DNA of 64,000 nt, taken from contig NW_024104300.1 in assembly GCF_003945595.2 (NCBI RefSeq), positions 124,001 to 188,000 on the forward strand. The letters run 5' to 3'. This DNA comes from Pipra filicauda. Its lineage: Eukaryota > Chordata > Aves > Passeriformes > Pipridae. The notes under the pieces are model-generated. The model searched no databases and was not told where the DNA came from. It saw only the letters and a program-made list of their open reading frames with translations. Shown piece by piece: positions 37,747 through 47,600 of the stretch (its first letter is position 1; each line of letters starts with the position of its first letter). The position numbers and the translations under genes were made by a program.

Positions 37747-37965
37747 TGTACTGGTTTGGGCTGGGATAGAGTTAGATTTCCTTATGGTAGCTTTTACAGG
37801 GGTGATGTTTTGGATTTATGCTGGAAACAGTGTTGATAATACAGAGATGTTTTAATTACTGCTGAGTAGCACTTACACAGCAACAAGGCCATTTCTGCTT
37901 CTCACGTCAGCCCACCAGCAAGTAGTCTGGAGGTATACAGAAGAAGTTGGGAGAGGACACCACAG
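37747..37965 (+). mobile_element. ERVL 3' LTR, truncated
   Basis: Starts TGTACTGGTTTGGGCTGGG and shares TTTTGGATTTATGCTGGAAA and TGCTGAGTAGCACTTACACA with the 5' LTR and with the solo LTR at 39964. Similarity stops near 37965, about a third of the way through, so the 3' part is deleted or replaced. Confidence 0.82.
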
Positions 37966-38168
37966 TGGGTCAGGTTATTTTCAGGTGTAAATGGTCAGAT
38001 CCACTGTCTTCAGAAAATACCACTGTAAAATATCTGGCAGACAAGTTTTCTAATTTATCTGCAAGTGATGCAATCTTTCACTGATGAAGACAAACAGCAA
38101 CATTTTCTGTATTTCTAGTAGTTTTTCAAGCTGGAGAGTGTTACAACAGTGAAAGGCTGAGGTGACAA

Positions 38169-38735
38169 AGTGTATTAGGGAGGGTTCGGAACATACTGAA
38201 GTTTGCAAACCAAGGCACCGTTGAAAGCTCAATAAAACAGATATTTATTACATAGAAGTGGCTGAAATAAACTGGCACCTGGGAGAAAGAGAAAACCAAA
38301 GAGGAAATATGACACCCTACTCACTTAGGTGCCATTTACGGGATGATCTTACCCACTCCAGATACTATAAAATCCTCTGCAGCAGCTGCGTTTTCCGGAG
38401 GGTTAGCAGGCTCCCATGATAGCAGGCGTCCTCGCTAAAGGCAACTTGATCCTTCGTGTAGAGCAAGCCCACCACACACGGAAAACCTGTCTGCTTTTAT
38501 ACAATCCATTGAGCACCTCTGCCCGGGAAGGTGTGGCCAGTACCGCCCTGCCAGAGGTTCCCAATCCCACCCTCTTGGTTATGTAAGTTCATCCCTTCAG
38601 CACATGCGTGAGAACTTCGGAAATCCCCCGACGCACGCGCAGTATGCTTTAGGGGTCTTTTCTAATTGAGTTGGGGGTCGAGCCTTCCTCCCTTCCTCTT
38701 CCTTCAAATTCAATTCCTCCTTCAAATGCCCTTGG
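38169..38735 (-). mobile_element. LTR, minus strand (boundaries approximate)
   Basis: On the minus strand there is a clear TATA box (GTATAAAAGCAG, + CTGCTTTTATAC near 38492-38503) and an AATAAA signal (GTAATAAATATCTG near 38240-38252). GC-rich sequence with several CpGs (38535-38650) lies upstream. This is the layout of an LTR promoter. The low edge may be the TGTATTAGG at 38169. The high edge near GGCAGACAATG is a guess and no firm target duplication is seen. Confidence 0.6.
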
Positions 38736-39963
38736 CAGACAATGAACCAATAGTAGAACACCAATTAAAATGGTTTATACAGAATTTCTCCCTCCAAGGA
38801 CGAATTCACTGTTTTATCACTGAACTTGGCAGGGAGAATATAAACTACTACAGGTGGCTGGGGCCAAACACAGACCAAAAAATATCAACATTCCCACTAC
38901 ACAAAGACAGCAGGTATCTGTGGGGCTCCAAGAGATGTTTGAGTCATAGTCAAAACAGGCAGTCTGTCTCTGCTTCCTACCATTTCTGTGCCTGGGCAAT
39001 CCTGCCCCATTAGCACAACTATGGCAGGTTTTGGATTCCAAAGTGCCCCAGTTTATCTCACAAAATGACAGAAAAACGCAATCTTTTATTTCTTGGTGGA
39101 CAAGCTTTTGTAAAGGAAAACAGTATCTTTTGTACGACAACAATAAAACACACCAAAAGATATTTAAAAGATATACAAAATACTTGTTTGAGCTAAAAGA
39201 GCTCAAACTGGAGAAAATGGGAATGTAGTGACTTGCTCTAAGCTGGACCAAAAAGTCTGAAGCAGATTCCAGATCAGCACTCAAAAAATTCAAGAGACTA
39301 CATCTCTTAAAAAATAAAATATGATTCTATGATGCCCAATACCGTGATTTGGTCTTTAAGCTCAGTCTTATAATTTATATGCATCTGGCTGATCTTACTT
39401 GACTTAGTGAGTTGAAGTCTTTTACTATTTTTCAATTTCTCTCTCTTGTTTTCTTTTATTACAGAGAAATTTAGGAATATTTGCTAGCTACCTTTCCCAT
39501 TTCAGTATATTTGTAATCAGTATATTAAGTTTACTTTTTCTCATAAAAACTGACTAATTGCATCTTCATGCTACCTATTTAGAAAAAAATCTCAGCTGAT
39601 CAAAATCTGGATTTTCCAAGTACCAAGTGTGTTTAGGACATATGACACTCTTAGCTCACTTCCTCTTGTTTTGTCTGATCATAAAAAATTATAATATTTG
39701 ACTATATAATAATCCATCTAATGGAAATCTAAACAAGAATCTGTGAGTTTTATAAAAACTACAGGAATTTTAGTTTAATAAAAATTGCGGAAACTTTAGA
39801 CAGTCTTCTATACGTGCACTAGTGAGGAGCTTCCATAAAACCAAAAACTGTTTCACTCACCACAGTTAATATGACATGAAACATCCTCAGCCTCCAACCA
39901 CTCAACAATGTTATGGAGAAAAGAGGTAAGACAGGGCTCAGAAACATTTTTGTGTTTGGTACC
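38736..39963. other. Gene-free stretch
   Basis: No gene or recognised repeat. A 158-codon minus-strand open frame (38817-39293) has no family signature and no splice context, and is probably chance. Confidence 0.5.
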
Positions 39964-40554
39964 TGTGCTGGTTTTGGCTGGGGTAGTTAACTTTCTTCAC
40001 AGTGACTAGTATGGGGCTGTGTTTTGGATTTGTGGTGAACACAGGGTTGATAGCATAGAAATATTTTTGTTATTGCTGAGCAGGGCTTACACAGAGCCAA
40101 GAGCCAAGGCCTTTACTGCGTTTCTTACTGCCTCACTGGCGAGGGGGCTGCGGGTACATGGGAGATTGAGAGAAGACAGCCAGAACAGGTAAACGCAGTC
40201 GACCAAAGGGATATTCCAGACCTTATGAAAACTTGCTCAGTATATAAAGCTTGGAGAAAGGAGGAAGAAGGGGACATTTGGACTGATGGTGTTTGTCTTC
40301 CCAAGTAACTGTTATTCATGATAGGACCCTGCTCTCCTGGTGATGGCTGAACCCACCCATGAGAAGCAGTGAATTAATTCTTTGTTTTTCTTTGCTTGTG
40401 TGTGTGGCATTTGCTTTCCCTATTAAACTATCTTTATCTCAACCCACAAGTTCTCTGGCTTGTACCCTTACGATTCTTCCCCTGATCCTGCTGGTGAAGC
40501 AGTGAGCAAGCGGCTGCACGGGGCTTGGTTGCTGGCTGAGGTTAAATCATGCCA
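39964..40554 (+). mobile_element. Solo ERVL LTR, full length
   Basis: Runs from TGTGCTGGTTTTGGCTGGGG to GAGGTTAAATCATGCCA. It is flanked by GTACC (39959-39963) and GTCCC (40555-40559), a 5-bp duplication with one mismatch. It contains AGTATATAAAG near 40239-40249 (TATA box) and ATTAAACTATC near 40422 (likely polyadenylation signal) before the U5. It is the best-preserved relative of the two ERVL provirus LTRs and useful for delimiting them. Confidence 0.9.
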
Positions 40555-40769
40555 GTCCCCCAGCCACATCTGCTCACAGTAATTGTTTTGGTAAGTTAAG
40601 GTATTCTTCCACGCCAGGCCCTCTCCAGAAATTGTCTTACCAGGAAAGGGTAACGGAGGGGAAGGCGAAAGTATCTTGCAAGTGTTAGTACAAAGCACCA
40701 GGCTATAAACTCTTGTATGGAAAGGTGCCATAAATGATTTTTGGAAATCTCTGCTATTTACCTCCCCTC

Positions 40770-41395
40770 AAAACCTGTATACTGATAAGGGATGATCAAA
40801 ATATAGAATGGTGATAAAAGATTGTAGCCTTAGATACTTACTAGAGTTAATTTTAGATATAATACTGTTAAATTGCCTTGCTTGCTTGAGTTAACTCACA
40901 GACAGGATACAGTTAACTTTATAACGAGAACTCTAGCAGGAGCACAAAACCTTGGAGTTTCAATAAGGAGCTTTGAGGCTTAAGAAGAGGGACCTTGAAG
41001 ACTGATAAAGAGAGGTTCCTAGAGATGATACTGGGTTTGAGGTAATTGGACAATGCCAGCTCAGCAGTTCTTAGCAAAGGTGAAAAGTTTAGGGCAGAGG
41101 AAGACTGCTTCATCCAAAAGATCCCCAAATGAAGATCTCCAAGGGGCGTTCTGAGGTGGAGTTGGAGGTGTGGTATATGTTAATGATTTTCCCTCCCAAT
41201 TTTCAGGAATTTGCTGACACAGTTAATGCATATGAAACAAGCTAATGTATATGTAACACAACAATGCATATGTAACATTGTATCTCTTAAAAGGGGCTGC
41301 GTTTGGCGAGATTACTCCCCATGCATCCAGCCGCTGCAATAAATATACCTGCTTCAATACCCTTTGTGAGTTTTGGGGTTTGTTTCCCGCAAGTC
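40770..41395 (+). mobile_element. LTR with 19-bp U3 repeats, plus strand (boundaries approximate)
   Basis: An AATAAATATACC signal near 41339 is preceded by CTCTTAAAAGGGGC, a TATA-like element near 41283-41297. Upstream is a three-unit 19-bp repeat, and downstream a T/G-rich U5 running to about GTTTCCCGCA (41391). The 5' end is placed near 40770-40783 only by the change in sequence texture. No internal retroviral sequence adjoins. Family not identified. Confidence 0.6.
41225..41281 (+). repeat. Three tandem 19-bp units
   Basis: Units start at 41225, 41244 and 41263, each beginning AATGYATATGWAACA. They share an octamer-like ATGCATAT core and lie just upstream of the LTR's TATA-like element, as an enhancer would. 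Confidence 0.85.
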
Positions 41396-41929
41396 AATAT
41401 ATATGCACATTTTGTCAGTGAAGTCTGAATTGGAATGGGAAGGTGAATTCTCATGAGGTTTGCTAAGAGCACCTCTTTTCCATAAAGATGAATACAAAAG
41501 AGCGGCAGGAAGAGACTTTCCTAAACCAGGCAGTAATTAGGTAATGAAGAGGGCATGCAGAAACAGGACGAAATTGTAGGAGGAAGAGGCTGAGCAACTG
41601 CAAGCAATATTCACAAAATGCACAGGTCACTTAATCACTGAGAAGGGTAACTTAGTGCGACAGGCAGTAGAATTTTTTTTTCCTACAAGAAACCAGGCAT
41701 GTGTCCATTTCCGCACCTGCCCCAGGTTTTCCCAGTTCCTGTAATTTGTATTTATGTTTCTCATGGGTAGTTTGCTCTGAACATTAGCTGCTGCAAACAG
41801 GGGTCTTGTTTGATGAGATACACATGCTGTATGACTCGGTTGGTTTCAGTACCTGGTGGTGCAGCAATGTTTTCAGTTCTCCCATGAGAGAGACAACAAC
41901 ATCACATTCAGAAACTATTAGACAGTTCT
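41396..41929. other. Sequence between LTR and TUT7 promoter
   Basis: No gene is seen. GC content rises toward 41930 as the CpG island begins. Confidence 0.55.
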
Positions 41930-42230
41930 TGAGTTGGGTCCCGCAGAAAACGAAGTGGCGCGTTCACCCGGCTGTTGGTATGAGTTTCCGGGGCCCAGTC
42001 CCAGGGGAACTCTCGAACCCTCCCTCTTCATAAGTGCTTCCCGCCTCCTCCCTCTCCCTCTCTCCTCCTCTTCCCTCCCCTCCCGGTCCCTGTCCCGCCC
42101 CGCTGGGCCGGAGGGCGGGCTCGCGCAGCCGGAAGACTCGCGCAGATCGGGCGCGCCGACGGCCCAGCGCTGCTTCCGCCTCGGCACAATGGCGGGCGCC
42201 GGGTGGCGGCCGGGCCAGCGGTAGCGGGCG
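41930..42230 (+). promoter_or_regulatory. TUT7: TUT7 CpG-island promoter and first exon
   Basis: A dense CpG island runs from about 41930 to 42830. There is no TATA box. GC boxes (CCCGCCCCGC near 42093), an ETS-type CCGGAAG (42129-42135), CTTCCG near 42173 and a YY1-like ACAATGGCGG (42187-42196) are the usual elements of a housekeeping promoter around the start site. A good donor (CGGGCG/GTGAGT) ends the non-coding first exon at 42230. The exact transcription start is not visible. Confidence 0.8.
42189..42224 (+). CDS. Upstream ORF, 11 codons, in TUT7 5' UTR
   Basis: An ATG in fair context (GCACAATGG, G at +4) opens a frame MAGAGWRPGQR and stops at a TAG just before the exon-1 donor. If transcription starts upstream of 42189, ribosomes would meet this before the TUT7 start codon in exon 2. 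The same ATG is part of a YY1-like promoter motif, so it may lie at or upstream of the true start site and not be translated. Confidence 0.35.
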   Translation: MAGAGWRPGQR

Positions 42231-44126
42231 GTGAGTGCCCTTCTCTTCAGCGGTCGGCAGCTGGGCGAGGCCTTTCCTGACGGCGGGCGGTGTCCCCCAG
42301 CGTTCTGTCCTCCTTGCCCGCCCGTGCGCCTCTCTCCCTCCCTCCCTGGCCGGCCCGTCTCTGCCGCGGCCCCTCCGCCCGCGAGCTCTGTCCGGCTGAG
42401 GTGGTGGGGCCGGGTTGTGTGTCGCCACAGCCCCTGCACCGGGGTCAGGGCGGGCAGGAGGGGGCTGGGGGCCTTCGTCAGCCGATGTGAAGACGGGGAG
42501 AAGGGAGTCGGGAGCTGGGGCGTGGGAGCAAGGGAGCCCTGGCCCACGTAGCGTGTTTGTGCGCCAGTATCGTAACGCCTCTGCCTGCGTCCCGCTGGCA
42601 GCTTGACCGGCGCTGCCTGGTGCTTCTGGCCCCGCAGGAGCCTTGTCGGGCCCATCTGTGATGCCGCTGACCCTCTAGGGCAGCCTCCCCTTCCCCCTGC
42701 CCGCGCCAGGCTCGCACCTTCAGTCGTGGTTGGGAGCCGGGGGCGAGCGCAAACTGACTTTTTGCTTCGTTCCAGTACAGGGAAGTGTCGTCATCCATCC
42801 TGGCGGCAGAGTATGCGCGTTGCTTCTGGGGATGACTAAAACAAGCTGGTTTTAGGTTGCTCTGAAATTCGGATTTGACAGAGGTTTCTTTCCTAAAATA
42901 GGAAGCAAGTACACTTTGTGCGTTTGAAACTTTTCTTTCAGCACTTAGCCGTAGTAGCTTCATTTTCATAGTTGTACATAACTGCCTAAGAATTGTGATC
43001 TTTAGGACAGGAATCCTACTTGGTTTGTTGCTTGTGCAGGAGCAAAAAAACTGCTTAAGAGGGGGATAGAACTGAAAGCCTTAGGCCTATAGAAAGCAGA
43101 CACTGAGATGCCTAAGAGTTCCTTTGTGGCCTGCAGAACTTAAAAAAAAAAGTAAGAAAATCAGGTACCCTACTTCAATATTAAAGGCAACAGAAGGGCA
43201 TCTCCTGCTGCTTAAGTGCTTCTTAAAAATGCTCCACAGCTTTATCTGCATCCTTAAGCACCTGCACATATTTTGAGAGAGAAAACCTTTTTTATTTGGT
43301 TGTAAATCACACAATATTCGGTGTTGATGAGACCACTGCTGCTCATGTGGTTTATGCAGTCTCTTCCAGTAGTTCCCCCTTTCACAGTCCACATGGGTTT
43401 ATGCCAACATGGGAGTTACAGCTCCCTGGAAATGTTTCACAGTAAGAACAGGAATGTGGCTGGGGAAGGGGGTGGAGGTACACAAGCTAATCAGTAGCCC
43501 AGATGTTTTAGGCAATGCTAAAATAATATGAACATGAGTACTTAATACTGAGTGCTGTGAGACCTCACACTGATGGTCTGGGTAAAATGTGCAGAGTCCA
43601 CAGGGAGTGCATTGTTTCTAAATAATTGTATCATATTTGCTGGTTGCAGCTCAACTTCTTCATCTCTGTCTACTCTGATCATCACAATTTTCATTCTTAA
43701 CAGGGTGAACGGTTTCAAGGTTATGTAGAATGGCTTTGGGGCCATCCTTGTCATCTCCTACATTATCGACATGCCTTCAGTCGATAATGAAAATTCCTTC
43801 AGTCATTCTTTCAAAACTTTCCTGTACTGAGCTGAAACTCTGATGTACACTCGTAAAATTAGCTATGTCTTTTAAAGGCATCTAGACCTTAATGCTGGAA
43901 AAGCCATAGGCTGCCTCTGCATTTTATGAACAACCTATAGGTCTCAGACATTTTAAGAGAAGAAACCTAGCTGAGTTTTGTACTGCCTTTTGTTTGTTTC
44001 TGCCGAGACTTGCTTGCCTTATTTCAGAGCCAGGGCTTTGATTGTTGAGATTTCTGTAACAAATAAGAGCCAGTGTTTATTGCTTGATTGTTTTTAAAAT
44101 GCAGCTTTTAACTTTTTGATTTCTAG
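42231..44126 (+). other. TUT7: TUT7 intron 1
   Basis: Runs from GTGAGTGCCC to TTGATTTCTAG. Its first ~600 bases belong to the CpG island and give long but spurious open frames on both strands. The rest is unremarkable apart from a perfect 10-bp inverted repeat at 43761-43789. Confidence 0.85.
43761..43789. repeat. 10-bp perfect inverted repeat (hairpin) in intron 1
   Basis: CATTATCGAC and GTCGATAATG are separated by nine bases. Possible hairpin in DNA or pre-mRNA; no U-tract or other signal gives it a role. Confidence 0.6.
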
Positions 44127-44653
44127 GTGAGAATCACTAAATTGAACAGCAATAACCATGGGAGATGCTGCAAAACCTTGCTTTACCAAACAAAATAAGG
44201 AACAGGACATTTTGCATCAAGAAGAATTAAAAGGAAGTCCCTTACGGAAAGACTACCAAGCCATGGATGAATATGGAAATGGCCATAGCAATAAAATAGA
44301 TACCAGCCTTCAAAAGAGAAAGGGAACACCAGGTCATTATGGAAGCAGTCTGAGGCGAGGGCCGCATAGTGTTTTGAGTAGCCCAAACTCACTTAAAAAC
44401 GCAACTTCCAGTCAAGGGTCAAAGTTAAATGACACCCAAAGAGACCAAATGAAGAAGTGGATATCTGATGACCACCATTGTGCTTTCGACACCTGGAGAG
44501 AGTACCGATCTGTTTCCTGGGTTCCTGTGCATGGCAGGACAAGAAAGGGCTCTTTTCATGAGGTGGAAGGTGCCGGAAAAAGAAATGTAAGACCACAACT
44601 TCAGGAAGACGTAATGAGCGAAGATGCGCCAGATGTGCAGAAAGGAACTTCTG
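44127..44653 (+). CDS. TUT7: TUT7 exon 2 (start codon at 44158)
   Basis: Acceptor TTTCTAG at 44126, 31 bases of 5' UTR, then 165 codons plus one base. It encodes the poorly conserved N-terminal region (DQMKKWISDDH, WREYRSVSWVPV). Donor CTG/GTAATC. The frame runs on spuriously to a stop at 44698-44700. Confidence 0.9.
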
Positions 44654-47600
44654 GTAATCAATATGTTTGTTTGTTTTTACATAACTATCCAGTGAAGTAG
44701 CTTCCTACACGTGTTACTGAAAAGTAAAATTTCAAGAATTCACTGTTAAAGCAAAAAATTGTTTTGTCATATATTGCAAACTATTGACTGCACTGTACTG
44801 CAGCATTTTAAACAAATTGTTAACAGCAGATGGTACAGAACTTGTTTTATAAATTGTGTTGTCCTTGTAAACTGGTTTGTAAGTGGTAGGAGTGAGTAGG
44901 TTGCAGCATCTGTGGTGTTCCTGTTTGTAGTTTTCCCTGTACAACTTAATTGAGTCGTCAGGGCTGGTAAGGGATGTTCCAATTAAGTCGATACAGTTGA
45001 TACCGATTTTGGAGCTGCTTATGAGGTCTGTAACAGTGTGTCTTAATTAAGATTGAGAACAATGCCTTGTTAGTATTGTGAGGACTTAATACAGCAATAA
45101 CACAAATCTAATTCTCCATACATACTGACCTTTCCTGTGCACAGTTGGTACTAATAATGAGAGTACAAGCCCAAAGCATTGAAATGCAAGGAAGGACAGG
45201 CTAAGGGAGTACAAAGTGATCAGTACTCTAATATCTTCATTGAATGCAAGTAAAGCAGAAAGAGGAAGCTCTAAAGAAGAGGCTAAGATTAGATAAAATA
45301 AGAAAGACTAAGGCACAGATGAGGTGCTACTAACATAGAACACCTATTGACAAGAAATCTGTATTGTTTTAGTTAAGACTGGGAACCAAAGACAGCACTG
45401 ATCTGACCCCCCTGCTCAGAGGAAAAGCTATGCTGGTTGATACGAGGAAGTCCAGGAATTAAATGTCCTTTCTGTTGATATTAACTGTCACTAAAAAGAT
45501 AAACTGTGAGCTGGTGCCCAGTGTCTCACTGTTAGAAGTAAATTGCACACAGTTCAACTTTTTATGAGGAGAGAGCAAAATCAGAATGCTTTCACAAGTT
45601 TATTGTCAAATTTACTGGATCTAATGAACTTTTTTCTGTGAAACTTCAGGAACTCACTGAAATACATTTTTGGAACCACTGACAATCATACTTGAGAACT
45701 TACTCAGGGGAAGTGAGCTACTAATATAGGGAAAGGGCAAGTGTCTCTTAGAAGTGGAATTGAAAAAACTGGTATACAGCTTTAATCTTGAGAGTCTGTT
45801 TTGGAATGAATAAAGTAATCTATTTTAAGTATTTGAAAAGTAACAGAGATAAGTAGTAGTAAGTATGGATTTGTTAAGAAAAAGGTATGTCCGGTCCCAA
45901 TCTGTTTCTATAAAGTCCCTGTGGACTTGGGAAAAGCAGTTGGTAGATATTGCTGGTACTATATTGTACTACTTTAGATATTCCTGTGTGACGGTTCTGT
46001 AAGTAAACTAGAGGAAAATTCTCTGAATTAAATTAATGTAAGAGACTTGCAGAGCTAATTAGATAACTATACTCAGAAAATACTAAAGATTTTGTCAAAA
46101 TTATAAGAAGTAGTGAGTGAACATCTAGTGAGTGAGGATTCTGTCCTACTCAATGTTTATTATACTACTCTAATGATGAATGAAGACTCCACGCTAATTA
46201 ACTGTGTGCTGTTAAAATTGAATATGCTGTGGAGCTGGTAGGAATGGAATGCAGAAAAGCAGGAAGATCAATTAAAATAACTTTGCAGAATTGGAGAAAT
46301 GACCTACATATAGGATGAAATACAAAGGACATAAATGCCATTGTTAAAGTAGGTGTATCAACTGTGCAAATAAAGGAGGAAAAGTTATTGTAAAGCAGTA
46401 CTTTTCCCAGAGAAGAATCTGAAATCATAGTGAATCGGAAGATGATAACGACTGAAGTGTCATGGTGTTGTGAGGCATGAAAAATACAGCCTCGAATACC
46501 CCTTTTTCTAAAAGCTTTTTGTAAACTCAGTTGCAGTACTGTGTCCAGTTTTGGCACCCCAGTTGTATGAATAAAATGGAAACAGTTGAAAGAAGGGCAA
46601 GAAGATTGTGAAAACATACAGAAAACAGAAACTACTCAAAACTGTGAACAATGCCCGATCTTTCTGCGAAATGATAGGGTAGGGAGGCATGATTCCGCTG
46701 TCTAGGAAAGTAGTAAAAATCTGATGTAGTAATCTGTCTTGTTTCTTTCAAATAGATGAGACACAAAACAGTGGGCCCAAAATTGAGCAAGAAAGATTCA
46801 GATGAGGAATAAAGGGAAAGTTTCCAATGGTAAAGCTAGGAAAAAGGTACCTGAAGGCCTTTAAGAACTGGTTACCTGAGCATTGCTCAGGATTGACAAG
46901 GTTCCTTTCATCGTGCTGTGAAACAGAGGCTTGGCATAGCTCACCTCTTGAGGTCCCTTCAGAAGCTCTACTTCTATGTCAACTAGCAAAGAATTATTAA
47001 AAATGTTTCTTTTACCATTTTCTTTTACTTGAAATATTTTGTGCAGTTGTCCTTTTCCATTACCTTCATGTCTTTTTACCGTAGCTCATAAGTAAGGAGT
47101 TTACAACATCTCTGAGGCACTGATTTTTTTGCTGGAGCTTTATCTTTAACTTGCCTTTAGTACTTTATTTAATCATTGGCCTATAATTAGGTTGTCACTG
47201 TTGTAACTACCAAATATGAGAAGTATTTCTTTACTTTTAATTTTTTTTAAAGTTAATTAGTGGTTACAGAAATAATTGATAAGTAGGTAGTTGTCACAGT
47301 CTTTCCTGTAAAGACATTAATTTAATACACCTTTTTTTCAGTTTCTGTCTACACTGATCAGTTAAAAACGTAGTCAAACAGCTGTGGAAGGTCTTAGAAA
47401 TTTGAACAGGAGAGTCAATGCAAAAATTGAAGGGTTGTGTAAAGTTCAGAAGCTCAGACTTCTGTTCTGCTCCTTGGAGGTTCCTTTGGAGTACTGCCCC
47501 TGCAACCTATTAAGCCTTAGTTCTGTTTATTCCTGCTTAAATTTGTGCTGCTGCTGAAAGAAGTTATATTACCATTCTTATCCTGGTCCTGTTTACACTG

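Larger units (their letters stand above)
27157..37965 (+). mobile_element. Decayed ERVL provirus (class III ERV) with nested insertions
   Basis: Related LTR sequence stands at both ends (27157 and 37747: TGTACTRGTTT, then GGCTGGGATAGAGTTA). Gag remnants lie at 28321-29290, protease/RT at 31826-33698, and RNase H/integrase at 35736-37300. The order and the avian ERVL-like words establish one provirus. It has been interrupted by a solo LTR (27671-28320), a plus CR1 (29291-31825, itself split by an LTR) and a minus CR1 (33699-35735, itself split by two LTRs). All genes are riddled with stops. No env is seen, as is usual for ERVL. Confidence 0.85.

Noticed and set aside
38817..39293. 158-codon minus-strand open frame
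   Set aside because: Ser/Leu/Phe-rich, no motif, no repeat match I can name; likely chance.
41918..42655. 245-codon minus-strand frame over the TUT7 CpG island
   Set aside because: GC-rich DNA with few stops gives long frames on both strands; composition (Arg/Gly/Pro) and lack of motifs argue against coding.
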